Assembly: GCA_902518165.1 (NCBI GenBank)
Contig: CABYFB010000003.1
Coordinates: forward strand, 62,001-126,000
Direction: 5' to 3'
DNA length: 64,000 nt
DNA from: an uncultured Pelagibacteraceae bacterium
GTDB lineage: Bacteria > Pseudomonadota > Alphaproteobacteria > Pelagibacterales > Pelagibacteraceae
In this document: positions 9,233-20,300 of the stretch, piece after piece
How positions within the stretch are numbered: the stretch's first letter is position 1
Layout: the number at the start of each line of letters is the position of its first letter
Notes under the pieces: model-generated
What the model saw: only the letters and a program-made list of their open reading frames with translations
Databases searched by the model: none
Told to the model about the DNA's origin: nothing
Position numbers and translations under genes: made by a program

Positions 9233-10161
9233 TAAAGTATATTTTCAAGAAATGTAGTCAGATAATTATTATCTTCTAAATATTTTGTAAAACATTTTGA
9301 TTGTGGAATATTATGTCCTTTATCTGGTGTCATTTTTTCATTTACATCTGCCCAAGTACAACTAGTTGGTTTTATTTCACTATAATCAATAAGACTCAAA
9401 TCTTTAAAATTTTCAAAAAATGATAAAGTTTTAGGATCTTCAAATATGTCGTCTTTATGTGCAAAAACAATTGCATTTATTTTATCTGCTTTATTTAATT
9501 TATTTATTGAATCATCTCTAAAAGCACCCCATTCAGGATATTTTTTTTGCCATTCTTTTTTAGGCCCCGCAAATGCTGGGTTAAAAGCAATAGTTCCAAT
9601 AATTTTTTCTGGATGTCTAGATTGTAAAACAAGAGACGACCATCCACCAGCCGAATATCCTGATAATATTATTTTATCAAATCCAAGTTTCTTTAAATTT
9701 TCAACTTCATTTAGAATTATCTTTGTTCTTTTAATGATTTTATGCTCATCTACTAAATCAATTTTTCCTTTTGAATTTAATTCTTTTCTGTATTTTTTTT
9801 GATTCTTCACTGACATACCTTTTACTCCTGAGCATACACGATAAATTTTAACCTCTAATCCATTAATTGTTTTATTATGTAATTTTAAGATAGCTGGTAC
9901 TACTGCAGCATCCCAAAGATATCCAAATTTAGGTTTTGCTTTACATGGGTCCTGCTTATGATCTTGAATACTTCCATGATTATAAACTATTACCACTGAA
10001 TTTTTTTTATCAGATATTTCATCAATCGAATAAGGTTCACCTTTACTGTTCATGAAAGTATTATTTTTGGATAATTTTTCTAAACCTTTATATTCTAAAG
10101 TATTGGCAAATAGATTATTTGTAGAAAGTAAAAAAATTATAATTAAAAATATTCTTTTCAT
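9232..10161 (-). CDS. Exported alpha/beta-hydrolase, dienelactone-hydrolase-like
   Basis: A 309-residue protein with a signal peptide (residues 1-19, cleavage near LFAN). It has the alpha/beta-hydrolase catalytic set: nucleophile Ser170 in SGYSAGGWSS, an acidic residue in AHKDDIFEDP around 235, and a histidine in DKGHNIPQ around 283. YNHGS (60-64) fits the oxyanion-hole strand. It probably acts in the periplasm on an ester or lactone; the substrate is unknown. It is sandwiched between folB and the SDR gene, overlapping the SDR gene by 4 bases and folB by 1. The co-transcription looks like genome packing rather than a shared pathway. Confidence 0.7.
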   Translation of the reverse strand: MKRIFLIIIFLLSTNNLFANTLEYKGLEKLSKNNTFMNSKGEPYSIDEISDKKNSVVIVYNHGSIQDHKQDPCKAKPKFGYLWDAAVVPAILKLHNKTINGLEVKIYRVCSGVKGMSVKNQKKYRKELNSKGKIDLVDEHKIIKRTKIILNEVENLKKLGFDKIILSGYSAGGWSSLVLQSRHPEKIIGTIAFNPAFAGPKKEWQKKYPEWGAFRDDSINKLNKADKINAIVFAHKDDIFEDPKTLSFFENFKDLSLIDYSEIKPTSCTWADVNEKMTPDKGHNIPQSKCFTKYLEDNNYLTTFLENIL

Positions 10162-10913
10162 TCTTTTCCTCCCATAATATCTGGTGTTTGCCAGTTTAGG
10201 TTTTGGCCACTATCAATAGCTAAAACTTGACCAGTAATAGATCTATTTTTAATAAAAAAGTCAACAGCATTGCAGATTTCTTGTACATTTGTCTGTCTTT
10301 TAAGAGGAGTCGCCATGTATTGCTTTTTAAAATGTTTGTCAGACTGTCTTTTATTTTTGATAGTTGGACCTGGAGCAATTCCATTCACTCTAATATTTGG
10401 GGCAAGACTCATCGCACTTGTTTTGGTTAAAGTATAAAGACCAGTTTTACTTAATGTATATGAAAAAAAATATGGTGTTAATTTAAATATTCTTTGATCA
10501 ATTATATTAATAATATTATTGTTTTTGCCTATAGTATTTTTTGCAAAACCCTTTGATAATAAAGCTGGCGCTTTTAAATTAGCTTTTAAATGGCTTTCCC
10601 AACTTTTTGTAGTAAAATTCTCAAGCTTGTCGTTTTCAAATAACGAAGCATTATTTATTAAACAATCAAAATATTTCAATTTTGTTTTTGAGAACTTTAA
10701 TATTTTCTCAATCTCGTTTTCTTTAGTCAAATCTGCTTTTACCAAATAAATTTTTGTACCACTTTTATTTAAATCTTTTTTAAGACTTTCTGCTTTGGAC
10801 CTAGATTTGTTATAATGAATAACAATTTCAATATTAGGCCCAGATAATTTTTTAGCTATTGCAGCCCCAATTCTAGTTGCTGCTCCAGTAATTATTATCT
10901 TCCGTGCTTCCAT
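10158..10913 (-). CDS. SDR oxidoreductase, FolM/pteridine-reductase-like
   Basis: A 251-residue classical short-chain dehydrogenase. The dinucleotide motif [10 protein letters not shown] is at 9-18, NNAS at 87-90 and the catalytic Tyr152-x3-Lys156. The segments [20 protein letters not shown] and [15 protein letters not shown] resemble the FolM/PTR1 branch, which reduces dihydromonapterin or dihydrofolate, more than ordinary fatty-acid or sugar SDRs. Being two genes from folB supports a pterin/folate role. It overlaps uvrB by 19 bases at its start and the hydrolase by 4 at its end. The exact pterin substrate is inference. Confidence 0.75.
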   Translation of the reverse strand: MEARKIIITGAATRIGAAIAKKLSGPNIEIVIHYNKSRSKAESLKKDLNKSGTKIYLVKADLTKENEIEKILKFSKTKLKYFDCLINNASLFENDKLENFTTKSWESHLKANLKAPALLSKGFAKNTIGKNNNIINIIDQRIFKLTPYFFSYTLSKTGLYTLTKTSAMSLAPNIRVNGIAPGPTIKNKRQSDKHFKKQYMATPLKRQTNVQEICNAVDFFIKNRSITGQVLAIDSGQNLNWQTPDIMGGKE

Positions 10914-13069
10914 TTTTTATCTCTTTTTTTTGTGACCCTTGTACCAGGCATACCTAGAGTTGATCTACCTTTAGGATAAATTTTATTTTTAACATCGTAC
11001 TGTCTAATTTTAGGGTTTAAAGTGATTTCTAATTCAGTACTTTGAAGTTTTCTCATCTCATCTCTAATTTTAGCAGCTTCCTCAAATTCTAGATTAGATG
11101 CAGCTTCTTTCATCTTTTTGTCTAATCCTTTTAAATGTTTTTTAAGGTTGCCACCAATATTTGAACCTTCGCTTATTTTGACGTAATCTTTCTCGTAAAC
11201 ACTTTCTAAAATATCACTTATTTCTTTTTTTACAGATTTAGCGTCGATTTTATTTTTCTTATTGTACTCTAATTGAATCTTTCTTCTTCTCTCAGTTTCT
11301 TTAATTGCTTTCTTTATACTTTTTGTTTCCTTATCAGCATAGAGAATAACTTTTCCATCTACGTTTCTTGCGGCTCTTCCTATTGTTTGAATTAGTGAAG
11401 TTTCTGATCGCAAAAATCCTTCCTTGTCAGCATCCAGTATTCCAACTAATGCACATTCTGGAATATCTAGACCTTCTCTTAATAAATTTATTCCAACTAG
11501 AACATCAAATACACCCATTCTAAGATCTCTCATAATCTCTATTCTCTCAAGTGTATCTATATCAGAATGAAGGTATCTTACTTTTATCCCATTTTCATGA
11601 AGATACTCGGTTAAATCCTCTGCCATTTTTTTTGTAAGTGTTGTAACTAAAACTCTATAATTATTTTCAACTACTCTTTTACATTCATGCATAAGGTCAT
11701 CTACTTGATTTTTAGCTGGTCTAATCTCAACTGGTGGATCAATTAAGCCTGTAGGTCTTATGACTTGATCAATAAACTTACCTTTAGTCTGTTCCAATTC
11801 CCATGGGCCAGGAGTTGCTGAAACAAATACAGTTTGTGTTCTCATCAAATCCCACTCTTCAAATTTTAAAGGTCTATTGTCCATGCAAGAAGGCAATCTA
11901 AAACCATATTCAGCCAACGTGCTTTTTCGAGATCTATCTCCCTTAAACATTCCGTTAAGTTGAGGAACAGTAACATGAGACTCATCTACAAAAACTAATG
12001 TGTTATCAGGAAAATATTCAAAAAGGGTGGGTGGCGGCTCACCTGGTTTTCTACCTGATAAAAATCTTGAGTAATTTTCAATTCCTGCACATGATCCAGT
12101 TGCCTCAATCATTTCTAAATCAAATTTAGTTCTCTCCTCTAATCGTTGCGCCTCTAATAACTTGTTTTCTGATTTGTGTTTTTTTAAAGTCTCCTCTAAT
12201 TCTTTTCTTATTTTTATAATTGCTTGTTCTACGGTTGGTTTGGGAGTGATGTAATGAGAATTAGCATAAACTTTTACTAGACTAAGATCTCTAACCTGAT
12301 CTCCTGTCAAAGGATCAAATTCTTCAATCTTCTCAAGTTTATCACCAAATAAACTTAGTCTCCATGCTCTATCCTCTAGATGAGATGGAAATATTTCTAA
12401 ATATTCTCCCCTTGCCCTAAATGTTCCTCTAAAAAAATTTTGATCATTTCTCTTGTACTGAAGAGCAACAAGAGATTTTATTATTTGTTCTCTATTATAT
12501 TCGTAGTTTTTCTGAAGAGTTAAAGTCATTTTGCTGTAAGCTTCAACTGATCCCAAACCATAAATACAGGAAACACTTGCAACAATTAAAACATCATCTC
12601 TTTCAAGAAGGGATCTTGTTGCCGAGTGTCTCATTCTATCAATCTGCTCGTTTATAGATGCCTCTTTCTCTATGTACGTATCTGATCTTGGCACGTAAGC
12701 TTCTGGAGTGTAATAATCATAGTAAGATACAAAATACTCAACGGCATTATCTGGAAAAAAAGTTTTCATCTCACCGTAAAGTTGAGCTGCCAAAGTTTTA
12801 TTTGGTGCCAATATTAATGCTGGTCTATTTGTAGCTTCTATAACTTTTGCCATTGTAAAAGTTTTTCCAGATCCAGTTACTCCTAATAATACTTGATTAA
12901 ACTCATTTTTTTTAGCTCCTCGGACAAGCTTTTTAATTGCCTCTGGCTGGTCACCAGCTGGGGTAAAATCTGACTTTATTTTGAATTTTTTTCCACCTTC
13001 GAGTTTTCCACCGATTTTTGGGTTTTTACTCTGAATGTCTGTAATTAGGTCTTGATATGTATTCTCCAT
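10895..13069 (-). CDS. uvrB: Excinuclease ABC subunit B
   Basis: A 724-residue helicase-like damage verifier of nucleotide excision repair. It has the Walker A motif GVTGSGKT at 63-70, the beta-hairpin region ([20 protein letters not shown]), [10 protein letters not shown], the helicase motifs VSATPG and QTIGRAARN, and a C-terminal UVR motif ([20 protein letters not shown]) that contacts UvrC. About 30 residues precede the usual start of homology and about 45 basic residues follow the UVR motif; the overall length is near normal. It heads the minus-strand uvrB-SDR-hydrolase-folB-uvrC-pgsA run. No GTTC-N7-GTTC LexA box typical of Alphaproteobacteria is seen in its 36-base upstream spacer. Confidence 0.96.
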   Translation of the reverse strand: MENTYQDLITDIQSKNPKIGGKLEGGKKFKIKSDFTPAGDQPEAIKKLVRGAKKNEFNQVLLGVTGSGKTFTMAKVIEATNRPALILAPNKTLAAQLYGEMKTFFPDNAVEYFVSYYDYYTPEAYVPRSDTYIEKEASINEQIDRMRHSATRSLLERDDVLIVASVSCIYGLGSVEAYSKMTLTLQKNYEYNREQIIKSLVALQYKRNDQNFFRGTFRARGEYLEIFPSHLEDRAWRLSLFGDKLEKIEEFDPLTGDQVRDLSLVKVYANSHYITPKPTVEQAIIKIRKELEETLKKHKSENKLLEAQRLEERTKFDLEMIEATGSCAGIENYSRFLSGRKPGEPPPTLFEYFPDNTLVFVDESHVTVPQLNGMFKGDRSRKSTLAEYGFRLPSCMDNRPLKFEEWDLMRTQTVFVSATPGPWELEQTKGKFIDQVIRPTGLIDPPVEIRPAKNQVDDLMHECKRVVENNYRVLVTTLTKKMAEDLTEYLHENGIKVRYLHSDIDTLERIEIMRDLRMGVFDVLVGINLLREGLDIPECALVGILDADKEGFLRSETSLIQTIGRAARNVDGKVILYADKETKSIKKAIKETERRRKIQLEYNKKNKIDAKSVKKEISDILESVYEKDYVKISEGSNIGGNLKKHLKGLDKKMKEAASNLEFEEAAKIRDEMRKLQSTELEITLNPKIRQYDVKNKIYPKGRSTLGMPGTRVTKKRDKKWKHGR

Positions 13070-13105
13070 ATATTAAACAACGTAATTGAATAATTTCATA
13101 ATTCA

Positions 13106-14293
13106 ATGAGCATAATATCTAATAATTTAAAAAGAATTAAACCATCCCCAACTATTGCAGTTACTCAAAAGGCAAGAGAATTAAGAGCTGCAGGAAAAGA
13201 TGTAGTTGGACTTGGGGCAGGGGAACCAGATTTTGATACTCCTATCAATGTTAAAAATGCAGCTATAAAAGCAATAAGAGATGGAGATACAAAGTATACA
13301 GCAGTTGATGGAACTCCAGCATTAAAAAAAGCAATTTTAAAAAAATTTAAAAGAGAAAATAAACTAAATTATAAACTAGATGAAATCACAGTTGGAACTG
13401 GAGGTAAACAAGTTCTCTATAACACTTTTATGGCAACTTTAAATAAAGGAGATGAAGTTATTATTCCTGCTCCATTCTGGGTTTCATATCCGGATATGGT
13501 TCTCTTAGCAGGTGGAAAACCAAAAATAGTAAAATGTGATGAAAAAGATGGATTTAAAATTACACCCGCAAAATTAAAAGCTGCAATTACAAAAAGAACG
13601 AAATGGATAATCCTTAATTCTCCATCTAATCCAACTGGATCTGGATACAGCAAATCAGAAATTCAAAAATTAGCTAAGGTTTTAATCAAATACAAAAAAG
13701 TTCACATTTTGAGCGATGATATTTATGAGCATGTTAAATATGATAATTTTAAATTCTTTACTATTGCACAAATTTCAAAATTAAAATCTCGAACATTAAC
13801 AATGAATGGGGTGAGCAAGTCATATTCAATGACTGGGTGGAGAATTGGTTATGCAGCTGGACCAAAAGAAATAATTTCTGCAATTAGAAAAATTCAATCT
13901 CAGTCAACTTCGAATCCCTCGTCAATTAGTCAAGCAGCAGCTGTTGAAGCTTTGAATGGCAAACAAGATTTTATTAAAAAAAGAGCAAAATCATTTAAAG
14001 AAAGAAGAGATTTTGTTGTAAAAAGTTTAAATAATATTGATGGCATTAGTTGTTTAAAACCTAATGGTGCATTTTATGTATTTCCGAATTGTAAAAAACT
14101 TCTAAATAAAAGAACTAAACTTAAAAAAGATACTGATTTTGTTCAAAAGCTTTTAGAGAAACAAAATGTTGCTGCTGTTCAAGGCTCAGCATTTGGTTTA
14201 GATGGATATTTTAGAATTTCATATGCAACTTCAATGGCAAAACTTAAAATAGCAATGTCTAGAATTAAAAAGTTTTGTGAGGATTTAGGATAA
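13106..14293 (+). CDS. aspC: Aspartate aminotransferase (class I, subgroup Ib)
   Basis: A 395-residue fold-type I PLP aminotransferase (also called aatA in Alphaproteobacteria). The PLP lysine is Lys238 in NGVSKSYSMTGWRIGY; the adjacent MTGWRIGY is the subgroup Ib pattern. Other family marks are GAGEPDFDTP near residue 38, NSPSNPTG around 175 and FRISYA near the C terminus with the carboxylate-binding arginine. It interconverts aspartate/2-oxoglutarate and oxaloacetate/glutamate; some members also use prephenate. It is divergent from uvrB across 36 bases, and its stop is 2 bases from the convergent psiE-like gene. Confidence 0.92.
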   Translation: MSIISNNLKRIKPSPTIAVTQKARELRAAGKDVVGLGAGEPDFDTPINVKNAAIKAIRDGDTKYTAVDGTPALKKAILKKFKRENKLNYKLDEITVGTGGKQVLYNTFMATLNKGDEVIIPAPFWVSYPDMVLLAGGKPKIVKCDEKDGFKITPAKLKAAITKRTKWIILNSPSNPTGSGYSKSEIQKLAKVLIKYKKVHILSDDIYEHVKYDNFKFFTIAQISKLKSRTLTMNGVSKSYSMTGWRIGYAAGPKEIISAIRKIQSQSTSNPSSISQAAAVEALNGKQDFIKKRAKSFKERRDFVVKSLNNIDGISCLKPNGAFYVFPNCKKLLNKRTKLKKDTDFVQKLLEKQNVAAVQGSAFGLDGYFRISYATSMAKLKIAMSRIKKFCEDLG

Positions 14294-14295
14294 AT

Positions 14296-14670
14296 CTATT
14301 TTTTTTTATTTAGTCCAATTAGAGAAGAATTTCTAAATCTTAAAATTACAATTGCCAAAGCAATTAAAACAATCGCGCCAGCTTCATAAAGCAATATCTC
14401 TGGATTTAGAGATTTTCCTTGTAAAATAATAAATCTAGCGAGTGCGGTTATAGCTATAAATAAAGGTAAAGTAATTTGAATTGATTGGCTTTCCCAAAAT
14501 ACTCTAACCATTGCAAGTACCTCAAGATATAGAAAAAGCAAAAGCAGATCTGCTAAAGTAACTCGTTGCACAAGTATCATTTGATACATCTCTTGCCCAA
14601 AAGCAATCACTGTACTAACCAAAATGATTACTAACGCTACAAGCTGGATTTGTTTTACGATATTTTCCAT
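14296..14670 (-). CDS. PsiE-family small membrane protein
   Basis: A 124-residue protein with four predicted transmembrane helices (about 8-28, 40-58, 65-84, 95-113). It carries the family pattern LLLLFLYLEVLAMVRVFWES and ALARFIIL. This is the phosphate-starvation-inducible E (PsiE) family, whose molecular function is unknown. It stands as a single gene between the convergent aspC and the 3' end of trxB, with 59 bases to trxB. There is no sequence sign of a PhoB box, so regulation by phosphate is not supported here. Confidence 0.78.
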   Translation of the reverse strand: MENIVKQIQLVALVIILVSTVIAFGQEMYQMILVQRVTLADLLLLFLYLEVLAMVRVFWESQSIQITLPLFIAITALARFIILQGKSLNPEILLYEAGAIVLIALAIVILRFRNSSLIGLNKKK

Positions 14671-14729
14671 CTAATTAATTTATAATTTAATTCAAATATT
14701 TATTCTAGATCAAATTTATTGGAATATGA

Positions 14730-15677
14730 TCAATCGTGGGAGAGAAACTTTTCTGCCTCTAAAGCAGCCATACATCCCATTCCAGCCGCTGTTACAGCTT
14801 GTCTAAATATTTTATCTTTTACATCTCCAGCGGCGAATACACCTGGAATATTTGTTTCTGTCGAATCATTCTTTGTTACTAAATATCCTTCTTTATCCAT
14901 TTCTAGTTGGTTTTTAAATAATGATGTTGCTGGATCATGTCCTATAGCAATAAACAAGCCATCAATTTTTAGTTCGTCTATTTTATTTGTTTTAACATTT
15001 TTAATTTTTAATCCAGTTACATTTTTAGGATCATTATCCCCAATAACTTCATCAACAACAGAGTCCCAAATTATTTCAATTTTTTTATTTTCCATCAATT
15101 TTTTTTGAAGTAATTTTTCTGCTCTAAGACTATCTCTTCTGTGTATAAGTTGAACCTTTGAGGCAAATTTTGTCAAAAACATAGCCTCTTCGACCGCAGC
15201 ATTTCCACCCCCAACAACTGCTACAGTTTTGTCTTTAAAGAAAAATCCATCACATGTTGCGCACGCAGACACACCAAAACCTCTAAAGCTTTGCTCTGAA
15301 TCAATATTTAACCATCTAGCTTGAGCTCCAGTTGAAATGATGATTGACTCTGCTTCATAAATTTGGCCGCTATCTCCAACAGCCTTAAATGGCTTAGATT
15401 TTAAGTCCACTGACGCTATATGATCTTGAATCATTTCAGTTCCAACTACTTCTGCCTGACCTTTCATTTGATCCATAAGCCATGGGCCCTGTATTACATC
15501 TTTAAATCCAGGAAAATTTTCGACATCAGTTGTAGTTGTCAGTTGGCCACCAGGTTCCATACCATGAACTAATATTGGTTTTAACATTGCTCTTGCAGCA
15601 TAAATTGCTGCTGTATATCCAGCAGGACCTGACCCAATTATTAACACTTTTGTGTGTTTAGTTGGATTTTCACTCAT
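14730..15677 (-). CDS. trxB: Thioredoxin reductase
   Basis: A 315-residue FAD/NADPH flavoprotein. The FAD motif GSGPAGYTAAIYAARA is at 15-30, the redox-active pair Cys139-Ala-Thr-Cys142 lies in CATCDG, the NADPH motif VGGGNAAVEEA is near 155 and the second FAD motif GVFAAGDVKD is near 283. It reduces thioredoxin using NADPH. Length and all motifs are normal for low-molecular-weight TrxB. It is divergent from the ELM1-like gene across 21 bases. It is distinct from the partial flavoprotein at the right end of the window. Confidence 0.95.
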   Translation of the reverse strand: MSENPTKHTKVLIIGSGPAGYTAAIYAARAMLKPILVHGMEPGGQLTTTTDVENFPGFKDVIQGPWLMDQMKGQAEVVGTEMIQDHIASVDLKSKPFKAVGDSGQIYEAESIIISTGAQARWLNIDSEQSFRGFGVSACATCDGFFFKDKTVAVVGGGNAAVEEAMFLTKFASKVQLIHRRDSLRAEKLLQKKLMENKKIEIIWDSVVDEVIGDNDPKNVTGLKIKNVKTNKIDELKIDGLFIAIGHDPATSLFKNQLEMDKEGYLVTKNDSTETNIPGVFAAGDVKDKIFRQAVTAAGMGCMAALEAEKFLSHD

Positions 15678-15698
15678 ATGAAAGCTATATAATGATTA

Positions 15699-16646
15699 AT
15701 GACTAAATTGAAAGGTATATTATTAACAGAAGGTATGCATGGGATGATTAGCCAAGTAGAAGGTTTGGCTAAAGCTTTAGATATAAATTATTCTCACCAC
15801 ACAGTTGAAACAAAAGGTTTCTGGAAAGTTATACCACCAAAATTCACTCCAATATCCGACTCAGTTTTTAAAAAAATTGAATGCGAAGATGTTGATTTAA
15901 TTATTTCATGTGGGAGAAAAAGTATTATTCCATCATTATTCTTAAAAAAAAATTCAAAGAAAAAGGTATTTAACATTCATATTCAAAATCCAAAGATAAA
16001 ACTAGACAATTTTGATCTAGTTGTAGTGCCTGAGCACGACAATCTTGATGGACATAATGTATTAAAAACAAAAGGAGCTATTCATTATTTGACAAGTGAA
16101 GAAATTGAAAAAGACAAAGAATATTTGTTTAGTATTTCAAGTAAATTGAAGGATAAAAATATAATTTCATTAATAATTGGTGGTCCTACCCAGTATTATG
16201 ATTATTCAGATAGAAATATCCAAGAAATTTTTTCAAAAGTAAATTATTTAGTTAAAGAAAATAATCTTAATTTAGTAGTCATCCCTTCTATGAGAACGCC
16301 AAAGGGAACTATAGAACATGCAAAAATATATTTTGGAAATGATCATTTAGTATTAGATGGTGTTGATAAAAAAGCCTATTTAAGTGCTCTTTCACAATCA
16401 AAACATTTGGTTATTACTTGCGATTCAAGCTCTATGATTTCAGAGGCAGCTTTAACAGGTAAGCCAATTTATATTGCCACTATTCCACCTAAAAAAAGCG
16501 ATAAAAGATTTAAAAATTTTAGAAAATTATTTCAAGAAATGAAAATTGTTAGAGAATTAGGAGAAAAATTAGAAAATTGGAACTATGAAAAATTAGATGA
16601 AACGAATAGAGTAGCAAATATCATTAAAGATAAAATTCAATTATAA
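15699..16646 (+). CDS. ELM1-family protein (DUF1022), glycosyltransferase-like
   Basis: A 315-residue protein of the family named after plant mitochondrial fission factor ELM1 and common in Alphaproteobacteria. Diagnostic stretches are LTEGMHGMISQVEGLAKAL at the N terminus, SCGRKSIIPSL, NIHIQNPK around 92 and a C-terminal CDSSSMISEAALTGKPIYI segment. The last resembles the donor-binding region of GT-B glycosyltransferases. The bacterial function is unknown. The one-base overlap with the next gene (TAATG type) implies translational coupling with the 2OG-oxygenase-like protein. No signal peptide or membrane segment is visible. Confidence 0.78.
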   Translation: MTKLKGILLTEGMHGMISQVEGLAKALDINYSHHTVETKGFWKVIPPKFTPISDSVFKKIECEDVDLIISCGRKSIIPSLFLKKNSKKKVFNIHIQNPKIKLDNFDLVVVPEHDNLDGHNVLKTKGAIHYLTSEEIEKDKEYLFSISSKLKDKNIISLIIGGPTQYYDYSDRNIQEIFSKVNYLVKENNLNLVVIPSMRTPKGTIEHAKIYFGNDHLVLDGVDKKAYLSALSQSKHLVITCDSSSMISEAALTGKPIYIATIPPKKSDKRFKNFRKLFQEMKIVRELGEKLENWNYEKLDETNRVANIIKDKIQL

Positions 16647-17308
16647 TGGCATTTTTAAATTCAATATTAAAAAATTCATCAAATCACAAAACTCCTTTTG
16701 AACATTGGGAATTAAATCAACCATTAACTGACGGCCAAGTTCAGGAAATTGTAAACGCTGATATAGCTAATCCGATAGAACATAACTTAAACTATGATGG
16801 CACAAGAGCAATTGATGGAGGTGAAGGTAAGTTTAGAGAAGGTATATCAGACGGAGGAAAAGCATTAAAATTTAGATGTTTTGTGACAAAAGAAAATTCA
16901 AATCAATTTCCTAATCTTGTTGATTTTATTGAAGAACTTCAAAATCCATCAACTTATAAAAAAATTTCTGAAATGATAAAGAAAGATCTTTCAAATTCAT
17001 ATGTAAGAGTTGAAGTTATCTGTGATAGAAAAGGGTTCTGGTTAAAACCACATTGCGATATTAAAGAGAAACTGATGTCATGTTTATTATTCGTAAATAA
17101 GCATAATGAAAAAGAAGATTTAGGTACAGATTTTTATGATGAAAATCTAAAATTAGCAAAAACTGTTCCTTATAAGGATAATTATGGCTATTTCTTTTCA
17201 AGTGGCCCTAACACTTGGCATGGTATGGAAAAAAAAGAAATAGTAAAAGAGAGAAGATGTCTTCAAGTAAATTATGTTACATTTGAGACAGATTGGAAAG
17301 TCAATTAA
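16646..17308 (+). CDS. 2-oxoglutarate/Fe(II) oxygenase-like protein
   Basis: A 220-residue protein with a plausible double-stranded beta-helix iron site: His136-x-Asp138 in KPHCDIK, distal His192 in NTWHGM and a 2-oxoglutarate-binding Arg203/Arg204 in KERRCLQVNY. The spacing of about 54 residues between the HxD and the distal His fits the superfamily. The substrate is unknown; similar SAR11 proteins are usually listed as hypothetical. It is coupled to the ELM1-family gene by a one-base overlap, and the convergent carB stop is 3 bases away. Alternative: a non-catalytic cupin-like protein, though all four ligands are present. Confidence 0.6.
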   Translation: MAFLNSILKNSSNHKTPFEHWELNQPLTDGQVQEIVNADIANPIEHNLNYDGTRAIDGGEGKFREGISDGGKALKFRCFVTKENSNQFPNLVDFIEELQNPSTYKKISEMIKKDLSNSYVRVEVICDRKGFWLKPHCDIKEKLMSCLLFVNKHNEKEDLGTDFYDENLKLAKTVPYKDNYGYFFSSGPNTWHGMEKKEIVKERRCLQVNYVTFETDWKVN

Positions 17309-17310
17309 AA

Positions 17311-20300
17311 TTAATTATCTTGCAAAGATTTGACTCTTAATTTTGTAGTTTTTAAAGATTTTATTGCTTCCAAGAATGAATAGGCTGTAGACATATTAGT
17401 ACAATAAGGGATTTTGTTTGAAAGAGTTCCTCTTCTTAATGCTCTTGCATCACTAATTCTGTGCTCAGAGTTTCCACCTCCAGTATTTATTACCAAAGAT
17501 ATTTTTTTAGAATTTAAAACATCAACTATGTGCGGTCTGCCACTGCTCACTTTATTAATTTTTTTACATTTCATTCCATTTTGTTTTAAAATCTCTGAAG
17601 TTCCTTTGGTTGCAGAAAGTGTAAATCCAAGTTTAATTAATCTTTGTGCAACACCTATTATTTCTTGTTTGTGAGAGTCTTTTACTGACAAGAATGCCAT
17701 TCCTTTAGTTGGCAATGAATTAGAAGCAGCAATTTGACTTTTTGCAACAGCCATTCCAAAATCATCATCAAAACCCATAACTTCACCAGTAGACTTCATC
17801 TCAGGGCCAAGCAGTAAATCACTATCTGGAAATTTATTAAATGGAAATACAGCTTCTTTAACAGCAAATTTTTTATTCGTTTTATATTTTAATTTATATT
17901 TACTTAACTTTTCTCCAGACATTATTCTTGATGCAATTTTTGCAAGCGGAATACCGTTTGCTTTTGAAACAAAGGGAACAGTTCTGCTTGCTCTAGGATT
18001 AACTTCAATGACAAAAATTTCATCATTTTTAATTGCAAATTGAATATTTAAAAATCCTTTAACTTTTAAAGCCAGAGCTAATTTTCTTGTTTGTATTTTA
18101 AGTTCTCTTAAAAGAATTGCCTTTATTGATACTGGTGGCAAGCAGCAAGCAGAGTCTCCCGAGTGAATTCCTGCTTCTTCGATGTGTTGCATTATTCCAG
18201 CAATATAAACATCTTTTCCATCAGAAATCGCATCTACATCCACTTCCATCGCATTATCTATAAATTTATCAATTAAGATTGGATTTTGTTCTGATGCTTT
18301 AAAGGCTTCATTTATAAATTGTTTCAATTGACTTTTGTCATGAACAATTTCCATTGCCCTTCCTCCCAAAACATAAGAAGGTCTAACAACTACAGGCAAT
18401 CCAATTTTTTCGGCAACATTAATAGCCTGATCGAATTTGTAGGCTATTCCGCTTTCAGCTTGTTTTAATTTAAGCTTTATAAGCAACTCTCTAAATCTGT
18501 CTCTATCTTCTGCTAGATCAATTGATTTATATTGCGTCCCTAAAATAGGTAATTTATTTTCATTTAAAAATTTAGCTAATTTGATAGGAGTTTGTCCTCC
18601 AAATTGTGCAATAATCCCAATTAGATTTCCTTTTGATTTTTCTTTTAAAATTATATTCTCAACATACTCTTCAATCAAAGGCTCAAAGTATAATCTATCA
18701 CTTGTATCATAATCTGTAGAAACAGTTTCTGGGTTACAATTTATCATTATTGTTTCAAAACCTGCTTCTTTTAAAGAAAAGCTAGCCTGACAACAGCAGT
18801 AATCAAACTCTATACCTTGACCAATTCTATTTGGTCCTCCACCCAAAATTATTATTTTCTTTTTATTACTTGGCTCAGCTTCGCATTCAGTTTTAATAGA
18901 AAAATTTCTTTGATACGTAGAATACATATAAGGTGTGAAAGATTTGAATTCAGCAGCACATGTATCAACTTTCTTAAAAACAGGCATAACTTTTAGCCCT
19001 TTTCTTCTTGATTTGACGACTGTTTCTTTTTGACCAGTTATTTGTGAGATCTTTTTGTCAGAAAAGCCTATTGATTTTATTCTATTAAATTCCTCAAAAG
19101 TTTTGGGCAGCCCTTTTAAACTCAATATTTTTTCTTCATCAACTATTTCCTTAATTTGATTTAAAAACCATGGATCTACTTTTGATAATTTATATATAAC
19201 ATCTAAAGAAATTTTTTTTCTAAAAGCTTCAGCAATTAATAGCAATTTATTTGGAATATTGATTTTTAAATTTTTCAAAATCTCTTTTTTTTTGTAATTA
19301 AAAATATTGTCCAATCCAGAAAAACCAGTTTCAAGTGAAACTAGAGCTTTTTGAAAAGATTCTTTGAAATTTCTACCAATTGCCATTGCTTCACCAACCG
19401 ATCTCATGGATGTGCCTAAAATTGCTTCTGTGTCAGAAAATTTTTCAAACGTAAACCTAGGAATTTTTGTTACAACATAATCGATTGTTGGTTCAAAAGA
19501 AGCTGGTGTTACTTTTGTTATTTCATTTTGTAGTTCATCAAGAGTATAGCCAACTGCTAATTTTGCGGCCACTTTTGCTATTGGAAAGCCAGTTGCTTTA
19601 GAAGCTAATGCAGATGATCTTGAAACTCTAGGGTTCATTTCAATAATTACCATTCTTCCATTTTTTGGATTTATTGCGAATTGAACATTTGAACCTCCAG
19701 TTTCAACGCCTATTTTTCTTAAGCAAGCAATAGATGCATTTCGCATTACTTGGTACTCTTTATCTGTTAATGTTAATGCTGGAGCTATTGTAACAGAGTC
19801 ACCGGTATGAGTTCCCATTGGATCAACATTTTCTATTGAACAGATAATTATACAATTATCATTTCGATCTCTTACAACCTCCATCTCAAATTCTTTCCAT
19901 CCATCTAAACATTCTTCGACCAAAACCTGATTTTGTGGAGACTCGTTCATTCCTTCTCTTACAATTTTAAAAAAATCTTTTTTTGTTCTTGCAATACCTC
20001 CACCCAATCCTCCCAAAGTAAATGAAGGTCTAATAATTGCAGGTAATCCTATTTTGTTTAAACATTTTTTTGCATTTGAAAATTTATTTAGAACTTCTGA
20101 TTTTGGTAAATCGATACCAATATCAGACATATTCTTTCTAAATTTTTTTCTGTCCTCTGCGTTTGCTATTGCCTTAGAGTTTGCTCCAATAAGTTCAATT
20201 TTATACTTTTTAAGCAAACCAATTTTCTCTGCGTTAATTGCAAGATTTAATGCTGTTTGACCACCCATTGTGGGTAGAATAGCATCAGGCCTTTCTTTTT

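Noticed and set aside
13070..13105. LexA/SOS box before uvrB
   Set aside because: No GTTC-N7-GTTC or CTG-type palindrome in the 36-base spacer.
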